From Halonatronum saccharophilum DSM 13868 (GTDB lineage: Bacteria > Bacillota > Halanaerobiia > Halobacteroidales > Halobacteroidaceae): 64,000 nt of DNA. The translations under genes were made by a program, and so were the position numbers. Below the pieces are notes generated by a model. It made no database searches and was not told the DNA's origin. It saw nothing but the letters and a program-made list of their open reading frames with translations. Shown piece after piece: positions 1 to 8,263 of the stretch. Within the stretch, counting starts at the first letter, position 1. Every line of letters starts with the position of its first letter. The DNA is taken from positions 146,013 to 210,012 of the forward strand of contig NZ_KI912094.1 of the NCBI RefSeq assembly GCF_000517025.1. The letters run 5' to 3'.

Positions 1-430
1 TCCAAGGGCTTTTCTAAAAAATCCATCCCCTCTTTAAAATCACTATCACTTACATTATATATCTCTTTTAGTATAGAGAAGGTCTCAGTCAAAGGAAGAT
101 CCCACCATAGCTGTGTCCTCTGACCAAAAACTACCCCTATATCCTTGGCATTTAACTTACGATTCTCATAAGGGACTACCCCATTAACTATACATTCTCC
201 ACTGCTGGGAACCAAAATACCAGTCATCATCTTAATAGTTGTAGATTTCCCTGCTCCATTTGGGCCAATGTACCCTACAACCTCTCCCTTATCAATACTA
301 AATGATATCTGATCAACTGCTCGTTTAATCTCAGCCTTTTTCTTATATAAACTTTTTAGTGCTCCAATCAAACCAGGATCTCGCTTGTAAACCTTAAACT
401 CCTTTGTCAGATTCCTTACCTCAATCACAT
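1..430 (-). CDS. ABC-2 type exporter ATP-binding protein (partial, 3' end outside window)
   Basis: About 143 codons are visible from an ATG at 430; the C-terminal half runs off the left edge. The Walker A motif is GPNGAGKST (around residue 45), and a Q-loop region reads FGQRTQLWWDLP. That Q-loop, plus an N-terminal extension before the strand leading to Walker A (a YKRDPGLIGALKS-like stretch), matches the uncharacterised exporter ATPases of the DrrA/COG4586 type rather than importer ATPases. In that family the ATPase energises export through one or two six-helix permeases, which would lie left of the window. The signature motif, Walker B and the substrate are not visible. Confidence 0.85.
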
Positions 431-557
431 AACCCTCCCCTTTCTTTGACCTAATTGAAACTATAGGAAAAATTCAATTCATATAACATTAAATCTTATT
501 TATATAATAATAACAATAAAATTACAATTAATCAACATAATTCCCCTTCTAAACTTA

Positions 558-593
558 ATAAAGGGATCAGCTTTATAAAGCTGATCCCTTTAT
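558..593. terminator. Perfect 18-bp palindrome, probable terminator
   Basis: The two 18-nt halves are exact inverted repeats, centred at about 575/576 and rich in GGGATCAG/CTGATCCC at the stem. It lies between the exporter gene and the 3' end of dut, so it most likely ends the dut transcript on the minus strand. The T-tract is weak on both sides. Confidence 0.6.
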
Positions 594-600
594 TCTTTAT

Positions 601-735
601 ATTATTTATCAACTATCTCTACGAGTTTTTAACTCTACGGGTTCAAAAACCGAACCCTTCGTGACAAGCCCACCAAAAAACTCTCTGTGGGCGGAGTTGC
701 TCTTTCTTTTTTTAACTTGATACTTCTTGTACCGC
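601..735. repeat. Dispersed hairpin repeat B, copy 1 (abuts dut stop)
   Basis: This is a multi-hairpin sequence with blocks CTACGAGTTTTTA, AAAAAACTC, GTGGGCGGAGTT and TTTTTTAACTTGAT. A clearly related sequence in the same order lies at 35880-35991, again starting at the stop codon of a minus-strand gene. Identity by eye is about 70-75% over the shared blocks. This copy has an extra inner hairpin (ACGGGTTC...GAACCC). Confidence 0.6.
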
Positions 736-736
736 C

Positions 737-1177
737 CTACTGCCCTATTCCTGTATGGCCATATCCTCCTTCCCCTCGCTTAGAATCAGAAAGATCATCA
801 GCTATCTCCCATTGCACTCTTTCATACTTCTGTACAATTAACTGGGCTATCCTATCTCCTTTATTGACCTTAAACTCTTCTTTTCCATGATTGATCAACA
901 CTATACCAATCTCACCTCTATAACCTGGGTCAATCACCCCATCAGCATTTAAAACGGTAACCCCATACTTCAAGGCTAACCCACTGCGTGGATTAACAAA
1001 ACCAGCATAACCAACAGGTAAACTAATAGCAATACCGGTCTTGAATAACTTATATTCTCCAGGGCCAATTACCCCTTCTTCTATAGAGTAAAGATCCATC
1101 CCTGCATCTTCATTGCTCCCATGTTGGTACTTTGGTAACTTCGCTTCTGCATCTAACTTCTTAATTCTTATCTTCAT
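737..1177 (-). CDS. dut: dUTP diphosphatase (dUTPase)
   Basis: 146 aa, normal for the trimeric dUTPase family, which hydrolyses dUTP to dUMP and pyrophosphate to keep uracil out of DNA and feed thymidylate synthesis. All five family motifs are visible in order: AGMDLYS (about 26), PRSGLALKYG (about 63), LNADGVIDPGYRGEIG (about 76), GDRIAQLIVQ (about 107) and the C-terminal RGEGGYGHTG arm that closes over the nucleotide. The ATG at 1177 has a GAAAGGA ribosome binding site. It lies after the deacetylase/VanW genes on the same strand but is separated from them by 365 bp. In other clostridia dut often sits near ylxY and ymxH, which fits this neighbourhood. Confidence 0.95.
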   Translation of the reverse strand: MKIRIKKLDAEAKLPKYQHGSNEDAGMDLYSIEEGVIGPGEYKLFKTGIAISLPVGYAGFVNPRSGLALKYGVTVLNADGVIDPGYRGEIGIVLINHGKEEFKVNKGDRIAQLIVQKYERVQWEIADDLSDSKRGEGGYGHTGIGQ

Positions 1178-1542
1178 ACTCTAAAAACCATCCTTTCTTG
1201 TATCTTTTAGTGTCTGTATCAGTGTGAGTGTAAGTAAAGCCTAAGTTCCAGAACTTAACAATAATTAAATCTAATTTAAGGTTTTACTGATTCCCTATTC
1301 CAGATTCCTAAAACTTAATTACTTAATCTCTTGTCCTGACCTTGTCGGCTCTTATCGGACTTTAATCTGCGTCCATTCCTTTATTCTTTCTTCATTGGAC
1401 TCTGCTTCTACTTCTTTAATCCTCCTCTTATTAGAAATTCTCTGTACCTTTAGTAATTCCTCTTCCCTAAACCTTTTATATAATAGCTTCTTAAATATCA
1501 GGGTCTAAGTATTCAAATTGATCTTGGAACCCTACTACTCTT
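1178..1542. other. Intergenic region dut-VanW with repeat fragment and possible decayed small ORF
   Basis: There is no intact gene. At 1350-1385 lies a fragment of the AATCTGCG-type intergenic repeat (CGGACTTTAATCTGCGTC), also seen near 24600-24680 and 39800-39830. At about 1352-1560, minus strand, two open stretches that overlap the VanW stop would join into one basic, charged peptide if a single base were added or lost. The first reads through VVGFQDQFEYLDPDI, the second through KKLLYKRFREEELL and KEVEAESNEERIKEW. Its last codons come from the repeat fragment. I do not recognise the peptide. Confidence 0.25.
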
Positions 1543-2409
1543 CTAGTAATCCTCCTCTTTACCTAAAACCTCTACAACCAACTTGTCATCGACTACCTTT
1601 GCTTTTATTATAATTGGACTAGAGAGATTATTCTTAAACTTCAAGTCAAAGTAATCCCAAGCAACTGTAGCATCTTTACCCTTAGGAACATAACCTACAT
1701 CTTTAGAATGGGCATGCCTTTCTACCACCTCTAAACCTTCTACCTCTAAAGCATTATAGAGGGTACTTGAGACTTGGCAGATACCACCACCAACTCCTTT
1801 AGTCAATTCACCATCTACAACTTCTGGGGCTTCTGCAAATCCAGCCTCTTTAGTCCTTGGACCAACAACTCTATTAAATGAAAAGGTCTCACCACTTAAG
1901 AGTAATATATTATTAATAGCCTTAGTAGCTATTTCTATATTTCTCCTTCTACCTTCACTACCTCTAATAGTAGTATTATAACTCCCAACTTTATAACTTA
2001 TATTCTCTATATCCTTTTTAGTTAACCAAGGTTTTAGAACACACCTTACACCTTCAACTTTCTCTCCATCCTCGGCATTAAATATCTTCTTCATTGTCTC
2101 ACCAATATCTAAAATCTCTCCTTCAACCTCTGCAATTATCTCCCCATTACTCTTATCTATATAAGCATTAACTGGATATAACATTAACTCTTTTGAGTAA
2201 TATAGAAGAAAATCTCTTACCTCACTATCTAAGTATCCGCTTAAATCCTCTCCATAATAGCTTACACCCTCTTCAACCCCCCAGAAGAATCTAATTAGCC
2301 TATCTACCTCACCAAATAAACCAATTAGTAATATTGCTAATATAATGATTATAATCAAGATTATCAAACTACGTTTAAGGTTAGCAAAACTTCCACCTTC
2401 TAATATCAT
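1543..2409 (-). CDS. VanW family protein, membrane-anchored
   Basis: 288 aa. A single N-terminal transmembrane helix (about residues 13-30, Ile/Leu rich) is followed by an extracytoplasmic region. The VanW domain occupies the C-terminal half, with the family hallmarks YNTTIRGSEGRRRNI (about 144), SGETFSFN, GGGICQVSSTLYNA (about 207) and ERHAHSKDVGYVP. VanW domains are common in spore formers and in some vancomycin-resistance clusters, but no reaction has been firmly assigned. It lies 13 bp after the upstream deacetylase gene and is probably co-transcribed with it, which suggests a role in envelope or cortex biogenesis (inference). Confidence 0.85.
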   Translation of the reverse strand: MILEGGSFANLKRSLIILIIIIILAILLIGLFGEVDRLIRFFWGVEEGVSYYGEDLSGYLDSEVRDFLLYYSKELMLYPVNAYIDKSNGEIIAEVEGEILDIGETMKKIFNAEDGEKVEGVRCVLKPWLTKKDIENISYKVGSYNTTIRGSEGRRRNIEIATKAINNILLLSGETFSFNRVVGPRTKEAGFAEAPEVVDGELTKGVGGGICQVSSTLYNALEVEGLEVVERHAHSKDVGYVPKGKDATVAWDYFDLKFKNNLSSPIIIKAKVVDDKLVVEVLGKEEDY

Positions 2410-2422
2410 CGCTAATCCCCCT

Positions 2423-3157
2423 CTATTCTAAGAGTTGGGAGATGGTAACCAGATTATATCCCTTTTCACTTAAGCCCTTAATCATCTCTGGTAAGGCTTG
2501 TGCTGTCGGCTCTGTTGGATGCATCAAAACAATGCCACCATTTTTGGCTTTAGGTACTATTCTATTTACAATTACCTGCGGAGCAGGTCTTTGCCAGTCT
2601 ATGGTATCTACTGTCCACATAATCGTCTTATACCCCAACTCATTAGCTATCTCTACAATCCGATCATCAACCTCTCCATATGGAGGAGCAAATAGATTAG
2701 TCTTATACCCAGTCACATCTTCAATAAGCTCTTCATTCTTCTTAATCATATCTACTACCCCTTCTTTAGATAACTGTTTAGGATGGAGGTGTCTATATCC
2801 ATGATTCCCTATTTCATGTCCTTTATCTTGTATCTCCTTAATCATATCAGGAAATTTCTCTACCCAACGACCAATAAAGAAGAAAGTTGCCTTTACATTA
2901 TGTTCATCTAAGGTATCCAACATAGAAGGAAGGTACTCCTCTCCCCAAGCTACATTAATAGCCAAGGACATCTGGGCTTTATCTGTTGGTCCTTGGTAAT
3001 AAGCTTTGTTCTGATCTTGAAATACTGGTTGCTCCCTTACACCTTGATTATCAAAATGTATAAGTCCAAAACTTATTAAAATCACCATTCCAACCAAACT
3101 CAGTAAAACATCCTTATTTAATGGTAAATAAAAGATTCTAATTTTTCCTCTCTTCAT
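2423..3157 (-). CDS. YlxY-like NodB-fold sporulation protein with degenerate deacetylase site
   Basis: 244 aa with an N-terminal membrane anchor (about 13-30) and a NodB/polysaccharide deacetylase domain. The fold motifs are present (KATFFFIGRW; NHGYRHLHP with the two metal histidines), but the first catalytic motif reads INVAWG where active enzymes have an Asp-Asp pair. The arginine of the RxPxG motif is also changed (APPYG). The same loss is typical of Bacillus YlxY. The gene follows 2 bp after a second deacetylase paralogue and precedes a VanW gene. Likely extracytoplasmic and cell-wall related; catalytic activity is doubtful. Confidence 0.8.
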   Translation of the reverse strand: MKRGKIRIFYLPLNKDVLLSLVGMVILISFGLIHFDNQGVREQPVFQDQNKAYYQGPTDKAQMSLAINVAWGEEYLPSMLDTLDEHNVKATFFFIGRWVEKFPDMIKEIQDKGHEIGNHGYRHLHPKQLSKEGVVDMIKKNEELIEDVTGYKTNLFAPPYGEVDDRIVEIANELGYKTIMWTVDTIDWQRPAPQVIVNRIVPKAKNGGIVLMHPTEPTAQALPEMIKGLSEKGYNLVTISQLLE

Positions 3158-3159
3158 CT

Positions 3160-3939
3160 TTATTGTACCCCCCTCTTTCTCTTTTGAGTTCCAGTATGAG
3201 TCTCTATATAATAGTTATCATGGTAGATCAACTCTGAAACTGGTACTATCTCATAGCCCATACCCTTTAACTTGGGTATTAGTCGCCTTAAAGCTTCAGG
3301 AGTATTTTTTCCATTATTATGCATTAGAACTATATCTCCTGGGCCAACATTATCCATAACCCTCTTAACAATAGTATCTGCACTCACATCCATCCAGTCA
3401 TGAGAATCTATACTCCATTGAATCGTATAATAACCAAGCTCATCACAGGTCTTGATTAAAAGATTATTATACTCTCCAAAGGGAGGTCTAAAGACCTTAG
3501 GCTCCTGGCCTGTTAGCCTCTTAATCAACTCCCCTGTTCTATTTAATTCCTCCTTCATCCCACTTTCATTTAATGAAGCCATATGAGGGTGACTATAGCT
3601 ATGATTGCCAACTTCATGACCATTAGCTGCTATCTCCCTTACATAATTAGGATACTCTTCTAACCAATTACCCCCAAAAAAGAAGGTTATATTTACATCA
3701 TTATCTCTAAATATCTGTAATAACTCTGGGGTTCTCTTAGCTCCCCACATACCATCTAAAGTTATAGCTACCTTCTTTTGCTCAGTATCTACTCTATAAA
3801 TAGGGACCAACTTCTCATTACTAACTTTAATCGCCCTGCCATTAAAGACATCACTAGTAAATAAACCTAGCAAAAAGAAGGCTATACTCAAAACAAGACA
3901 GAAGACAAGTATATCCTTCTTATCAAATTCAACCTCCAT
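3160..3939 (-). CDS. Polysaccharide deacetylase family protein (NodB domain)
   Basis: 259 aa with an N-terminal anchor (about 9-28) and a NodB domain from about residue 55. Motif 1 is TLDGMWG: the first Asp is kept, the second is replaced by Gly. Motif 2 is NHSYSHPHM with both metal histidines, and motif 3 is the intact RPPFGEYN, so this copy keeps more of the active site than its neighbour. The family removes acetyl groups from peptidoglycan sugars. It heads a probable operon (deacetylase, YlxY-like, VanW) and faces the CwlD-GerM fusion; in Bacillus a CwlD amidase and a PdaA deacetylase together make cortex muramic lactam. The start at 3939 has a GGAGGG site. Confidence 0.85.
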   Translation of the reverse strand: MEVEFDKKDILVFCLVLSIAFFLLGLFTSDVFNGRAIKVSNEKLVPIYRVDTEQKKVAITLDGMWGAKRTPELLQIFRDNDVNITFFFGGNWLEEYPNYVREIAANGHEVGNHSYSHPHMASLNESGMKEELNRTGELIKRLTGQEPKVFRPPFGEYNNLLIKTCDELGYYTIQWSIDSHDWMDVSADTIVKRVMDNVGPGDIVLMHNNGKNTPEALRRLIPKLKGMGYEIVPVSELIYHDNYYIETHTGTQKRKRGVQ

Positions 3940-4049
3940 TCAAATCCCTCCTCTCCTGCTATTTATTTATTCAATCATCTTAGTAATTATCACCTTCAAT
4001 GGATAAATGGAATATTTTGTCCTGAATATACTTAAAGATCATTAATACA

Positions 4050-4182
4050 ATAATAAAGCACAGCTTTATTGTTAGTCTTCAGCTATCAGCTTTCATCCAT
4101 AAAGAAAAAAATCAAGACCTAAAGTGATTAAGATTTTAAGCTCTTTCTGATAGCTGACGACTGATAGCTGATAGCTAACCAC
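4050..4182. repeat. Heptamer-armed palindromic element (AGCTGAT type)
   Basis: It starts with the short palindrome AATAAAGCacaGCTTTATT (4052-4070). The arms are then 7-nt periodic: right arm CTGATAG-CTGACGA-CTGATAG-CTGATAG (about 4147-4176), left arm its rough complement at 4078-4096. It lies in the divergent gap between the deacetylase operon and cwlD-gerM. Confidence 0.75.
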
Positions 4183-4197
4183 GAAAGGAGTGTTTAG

Positions 4198-5337
4198 ATG
4201 AAAGGATCAAGGGTATATTTTATTACTCCTCTAACAATCTCCCTCTCTTTAATCGCCATCTTCCTTATCTCTTTTATGATCACTTATGCTGTAAATAGTA
4301 ATGAACCTTATTCATCGCTTGATAAGGTAGTAGTAATAGATGCAGGACATGGTGGTATAGATGCTGGGGCCAACAGAGATGGGATTTTAGAGAAGGATAT
4401 TAATTTGGCGATTGCAAAGGAGTTGGCCCGGTTCTTAAATAGAGGTAATATTAATGTAGTAATGACTAGACAAGAGGATAGGTTATATCAGGATGATCGT
4501 AATAAAGATATTGTTAATAGAGTCAAGATAGTTGAAGATAATAAAGCAGATATTCTTGTCAGTGTGCATGTAAATAGCTTCCCAAGTTCTCAATCCTTTG
4601 GTGGGCAAACCTTCTATAACCCAGGCTCTGATGAAGGAAAAAAATTAGCATCAGCCATCCAAGAGAAGTTAATAGAGATACAACCTGAGAATTATCGTAA
4701 AATAAAGTCAGCCCCCTATTATATATTAAGAAAAAGTAATGTTCCTGCTGTAATCGTTGAGGTTGGATTTATTAGCAACCCTACTGATGTTAAGAGAATG
4801 ACCGACCCTAAAGAACAGAGGATAATTGCTCAAGGTATAGGAGAAGGAGTAATAAATTATTTTAATAATAATCTACATTTGCTGCCAACAGAAAAAAGTG
4901 TCTTAGCATCTAGAGAAGATAAGAGTAATCAGATTAAACTCTATTATGGTGGAATTGATGGATTTAGGGAATCTTTAGTAGAAGAAAAACTAAAAATAGA
5001 ATCCTTAGAAATAAGCCAAGAAGATAATAGATCAAGTCTTGAAGAAATTGCCTTCTTAAGTATTAATAAATTAATAGCAGGGCCAACAGAATATAATAGT
5101 CTATCACTAGTTCCTAAAGATACTCAACTTATCTCCTTAGCTATTGAAGATGGGATAGCTTATGTAGACTTCAGCCAAGAGTTTAGCTCTCATAACCTTG
5201 GCGGAGGTAGTGAATGGTTAAAGATCAAATCCATAACCAAGACCCTTACACAAATAGAAGGGATTGATAAAGTTCAGATACTTGTAGAAGGTTGGCCCTA
5301 TAAGACAGAACATTTTTATTTAGATGAGGCCTTATAA
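4198..5337 (+). CDS. N-acetylmuramoyl-L-alanine amidase (CwlD-like) fused to a GerMN domain
   Basis: 379 aa, one of only two plus-strand genes recognised. After a signal anchor (about 10-31) comes an Amidase_3 domain (about 44-215) with VVIDAGHGG, the E of GILEKDIN, SVHVNS and IVEVGFISN, which carry the zinc ligands and catalytic Glu. From about 246 to 375 there is a GerMN domain (KLYYGG, NKLIAGPTE, VDFSQEF, VEGWP). The CwlD family cleaves stem peptides from muramic acid during cortex synthesis; GerM is a separate sporulation/germination protein in Bacillus. The two are joined here in one chain and face two deacetylase genes. The start has an AAAGGAG site. Confidence 0.88.
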   Translation: MKGSRVYFITPLTISLSLIAIFLISFMITYAVNSNEPYSSLDKVVVIDAGHGGIDAGANRDGILEKDINLAIAKELARFLNRGNINVVMTRQEDRLYQDDRNKDIVNRVKIVEDNKADILVSVHVNSFPSSQSFGGQTFYNPGSDEGKKLASAIQEKLIEIQPENYRKIKSAPYYILRKSNVPAVIVEVGFISNPTDVKRMTDPKEQRIIAQGIGEGVINYFNNNLHLLPTEKSVLASREDKSNQIKLYYGGIDGFRESLVEEKLKIESLEISQEDNRSSLEEIAFLSINKLIAGPTEYNSLSLVPKDTQLISLAIEDGIAYVDFSQEFSSHNLGGGSEWLKIKSITKTLTQIEGIDKVQILVEGWPYKTEHFYLDEAL

Positions 5338-5359
5338 TGATACCATCCACATTATACCC

Positions 5360-5932
5360 TTATACCACCTTAATAGAAATATGAGATTCTATGTAGTATT
5401 TAAAGGCTTTAAAGATAAGTACTAAAGAAAGCAAAAAACTCAAGTAAGGAGCATATAAAGCCAAAAGCGAAAAGAAAAGAGCTGCTAAGAAAGTTAATGA
5501 TGATAGATAAAACCTATACTCTTTTCTAAGCTCATACCCAACCACCTTCAACTTATTCAATGATAAAAATTCAACTATTGCCGAAGTTCCACCACCAGCA
5601 ATAATAGCCACAGCCCATTGTAACAAAGGGCTTAACTCTACAACACAAGAGGCCATCATTATACTTCCGGCAATAACAGCTGTTGGCCCTTCTATTTTTA
5701 TTAAAAGACGGTCAATGAGAGGAAAGTAATAAGAAAATACTTCAATAAAAGTAGCAACACTAAGGGTAATTAACGCCCCATAACTTCCTATCCATTTAAA
5801 CTCTTCTAACAACTCCAAATCCCCTGATAAAGAAGCGATACTCATTATAAGTAAAGGGGTAAAGACTTTAAAGCCGCAGGCAGCACTTAACCCCAAACCA
5901 ATTATAATATTCAATAATATATTCATCTCCAC
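5360..5932 (-). CDS. DUF4126 family membrane protein
   Basis: 190 aa and very hydrophobic, with five or six predicted membrane segments. Glycine-rich helices at the N-terminus (GLGLSAACGFKVFTPLL) and the central AGSIMMASCVVELSP and AIIAGGGTSAIVEF stretches fit the DUF4126 family. Function is unknown. A GTG at 5932 sits at good distance from an AGGAGTT site; an ATG at 5926 is the alternative. It converges on cwlD-gerM and has no evident operon partner. Confidence 0.75.
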   Translation of the reverse strand: MEMNILLNIIIGLGLSAACGFKVFTPLLIMSIASLSGDLELLEEFKWIGSYGALITLSVATFIEVFSYYFPLIDRLLIKIEGPTAVIAGSIMMASCVVELSPLLQWAVAIIAGGGTSAIVEFLSLNKLKVVGYELRKEYRFYLSSLTFLAALFFSLLALYAPYLSFLLSLVLIFKAFKYYIESHISIKVV

Positions 5933-5984
5933 TTCAACTCCTTTTACCTAATTTATATGCAGATTGACTATTAAAATAACGCTT

Positions 5985-6060
5985 ACCATTAATATAGTTG
6001 CACTTTCGTGCAACTTGCTACTAGTTACTAGCTATTAGCCAAGCCTCCAGATTTTCAAAA
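5985..6060. repeat. Partial heptamer-armed element
   Basis: It holds the element end TTAATATAGTTGCACtttcGTGCAACT (about 5989-6018), then CTACTAGTTACTAGCTATTAG with a loose 7-nt period. The second half of the palindrome is missing. Confidence 0.55.
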
Positions 6061-6084
6061 TAATATATTTCCATTATACAAAAA

Positions 6085-6133
6085 ATACCCTATAAGGAAC
6101 ACTCTTTTTTTCAGTGTCCACCTTATAGGGTAT
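6085..6133 (-). terminator. Terminator of the queuosine operon
   Basis: Long interrupted stem (ATACCCTATAAGG pairing with CCTTATAGGGTAT, plus an inner ACACT/AGTGT stem). On the minus strand it is followed by TTTTTTG. It lies 12 bp beyond the folE2 stop. Confidence 0.85.
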
Positions 6134-6144
6134 ATTATAGAAAC

Positions 6145-6942
6145 TTAGCTCTTTTTTCTATCTTTCTTCTTTTCTAACAAAGCATAAGCATCATGGGAAT
6201 GGATAGATTCTTGGTGCCTACTTTCAACACTAAAAGATTCTATACGCTTATCAGAAAGTAAGGATTCTCCTACATACCTTACCATATCCTCTACAAATCG
6301 AGGATTATCATAAGCTTTTTCTGTAACATATTTTTCATCAACCCTCTTTAAAACAGGATAAATTTCACAACTACCTTGAAACTCTACTAATTTTATAATA
6401 TCTTCAATCCATAATTTTTCATTAAAATTTAAAGATACCTTTACATAACCCCTCTGGTTATGTGCTGAATAACTACTTATTTCCTTTGAACAAGGACATA
6501 AGGTAGTCACTGGAACTTCTATACTTAAATCAAATTCATATTCTTCCTTTAGAGCACTCTTAATCTCACATCTATAAGGCATAATACCTTTATAATCTGA
6601 AACCGGAGCCTTTTTAGAGAGGAAGTAATTAAATTCCACCTCTAAATAAGAGTTATTAGCTCCTACCTTCTCCTTTATATCCTTTAAAACCTTGAGAGTA
6701 TCTCTTTTAATATCCTCAAAAACAAAACCTTCTTCTTCTAAATTGGCTAACAATTGAGGTAATCTGCTCATATTTATTCCCTTTATATCCTTAGCTAAGT
6801 CAACACCTAAACTAAAATTTCCAACTGTTGATATAAGTTTACCTTCTTTAGATTTTAATCTTAAAGGCTGAACTAGATTTTTGACCCCAACCTTATCTAT
6901 ATCAAATAGATAATCACCTCTTCTATTTTGTACATCCTTCAT
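6145..6942 (-). CDS. folE2: GTP cyclohydrolase FolE2 (type IB)
   Basis: 265 aa. It converts GTP to 7,8-dihydroneopterin triphosphate, the first step toward folate and toward queuosine through QueD. FolE2 hallmarks include VPVTTLCPCSKEIS (about 145) with the metal-binding cysteine, the SAHNQRGYVKVS stretch, and C-terminal SFSVESRHQESIHSHDAYA. FolE2 is a metal-flexible enzyme often used in place of zinc-dependent FolE. It is the last gene of the que operon, 15 bp after queE, so it most likely supplies the queuosine pathway. The ATG at 6942 has a GGGGG site. Confidence 0.95.
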   Translation of the reverse strand: MKDVQNRRGDYLFDIDKVGVKNLVQPLRLKSKEGKLISTVGNFSLGVDLAKDIKGINMSRLPQLLANLEEEGFVFEDIKRDTLKVLKDIKEKVGANNSYLEVEFNYFLSKKAPVSDYKGIMPYRCEIKSALKEEYEFDLSIEVPVTTLCPCSKEISSYSAHNQRGYVKVSLNFNEKLWIEDIIKLVEFQGSCEIYPVLKRVDEKYVTEKAYDNPRFVEDMVRYVGESLLSDKRIESFSVESRHQESIHSHDAYALLEKKKDRKKS

Positions 6943-6957
6943 CCTAAACCCCCTTCC

Positions 6958-7728
6958 TTAAACTCCTCTCTTATCAACGACCCAAATAACCTTGTGTATT
7001 TGTAAGCTTAGGCGAGTTTTTAACCCTAACTCCAAAAAAAATGAGTTATAATTTAATAAAAACTCTACCAGCCGACCCTCTTCCATTACTCCAAAAATTG
7101 GAGAGAAGTTAATAATAACTTTATTTTTAGCTAAAACTTTAGCATGTCTTTCAAGAAAAGTAATTGAATAATCTAAATCTGCCTGGTTGCCCACTACAAA
7201 CTTCAATTCATCTCCTAAACTTAAGTTTAAAAGGTTATCTTTGAAAAACTTCTCTTCTTCTACCCCCGAGCTAGGACTTTTAACATCTAAGGTGTAATTT
7301 AATTTAAATTCTTTATTATAACTAAAAGAAATCATCTCATTTTGAGTATATATCGGACAGCTACCATTGCTCTCTATTCTAACCTCAAAACCTTCTTTAG
7401 CTAAGTAAATAGGTAAATACCTCTTTACTTTATCCACCTCTAATGGTTCACCACCTGTGCAGATGACCTTTTTAACCTCTAATTCATTTAAAGTATCTAC
7501 TATCTCTTGAGGATATAAGAAGAGATTATCTGAACTATCTTCAATATAGCTATATTTAGTATCACAATAACTACACCTTAAATTACAGCCAGCAACTCTA
7601 ACAAAAGCTACAATTTCTCCAGCAGATATCCCTTCCCCGGATATGCTCTTAAAAATTTCAACTATCTCTAATTTATTATTCTTAAATTCCTCTAGCTTCA
7701 CACTATTCATCTCCTCTAACCTGAGCAT
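6958..7728 (-). CDS. queE: 7-carboxy-7-deazaguanine synthase (radical SAM)
   Basis: 256 aa from the longest start. It catalyses the radical-SAM ring contraction of 6-carboxytetrahydropterin to 7-carboxy-7-deazaguanine in preQ0/queuosine synthesis. The cluster motif is CNLRCSYCDTKYS (about 49), and CTGGEPLE (about 91) is also present. The reading frame begins inside the end of queD. The ATG at 7728, ATG at 7710 (MNSV) and GTG at 7701 are all possible; the GAGGAG at about 7711-7716 is best spaced for the GTG, so the true start is unsettled. Translational coupling to queD is likely. Confidence 0.92.
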   Translation of the reverse strand: MLRLEEMNSVKLEEFKNNKLEIVEIFKSISGEGISAGEIVAFVRVAGCNLRCSYCDTKYSYIEDSSDNLFLYPQEIVDTLNELEVKKVICTGGEPLEVDKVKRYLPIYLAKEGFEVRIESNGSCPIYTQNEMISFSYNKEFKLNYTLDVKSPSSGVEEEKFFKDNLLNLSLGDELKFVVGNQADLDYSITFLERHAKVLAKNKVIINFSPIFGVMEEGRLVEFLLNYNSFFLELGLKTRLSLQIHKVIWVVDKRGV

Positions 7729-8158
7729 AGCTTGTTGGTGTCTCCCAAAGCTTAATCTCTAATAGCTTAATACCCTCTCCAATAAACTTGTCTTCCAGCC
7801 GTTTAAAGAAGTCTAAAGCCATCATTTCAGCAGTAGGTCGATAGTTTAATTTAACAACTTTTCTCCCAGCCTGTTTTAAAACCTTTGCCACCTCTATCTC
7901 AACTCGATCTGGAGAGTTGGCCCAGTAGATAAATCCATGATCTAAAGGGTCAACGACCTCTTTCTTTACAATCCTCTTCAAACCCTTAAAATCAATAACC
8001 ATTCCCGCATCTGGTCCAGTTTGAGCCAAAGACCCCTTATCTCTACCAACTTTAACCTCCATCTTATAGGTATGTCCATGGAGATTTTTACAAAGCCCTT
8101 CATGATGAGCCAGCATATGCGCCATATCCCAACTAAACTCCTTTGTTAGCGATAACAT
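7703..8158 (-). CDS. queD: 6-carboxy-5,6,7,8-tetrahydropterin synthase
   Basis: 151 aa of the PTPS/QueD family, which turns dihydroneopterin triphosphate into 6-carboxytetrahydropterin. The zinc histidines are visible in FSWDMAHML and NLHGHTYKMEV, the catalytic Cys sits in HEGLCKNLHG (about 23), and PTAEMMALDFF and a C-terminal LWETPTSYA strand fit the family. The start at 8158 has an AAGGGGTG site. It overlaps queE by about 26 bp and lies 105 bp after queC. Confidence 0.93.
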   Translation of the reverse strand: MLSLTKEFSWDMAHMLAHHEGLCKNLHGHTYKMEVKVGRDKGSLAQTGPDAGMVIDFKGLKRIVKKEVVDPLDHGFIYWANSPDRVEIEVAKVLKQAGRKVVKLNYRPTAEMMALDFFKRLEDKFIGEGIKLLEIKLWETPTSYAQVRGDE

Positions 8159-8263
8159 AATAACACCCCTTAAAATTCAGATAATAAATTAACTCTTTAA
8201 ATATTTTTTATCAGCTTAAAGGCTATCTAAACACGCAAATGTATTGATAATATTTCTCATCTA

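Noticed and set aside
2442-2804. Plus-strand open frame of 120 codons
   Set aside because: It lies fully antisense to the YlxY-like gene, has no ribosome site and no protein-like pattern; it is a shadow of the real frame.
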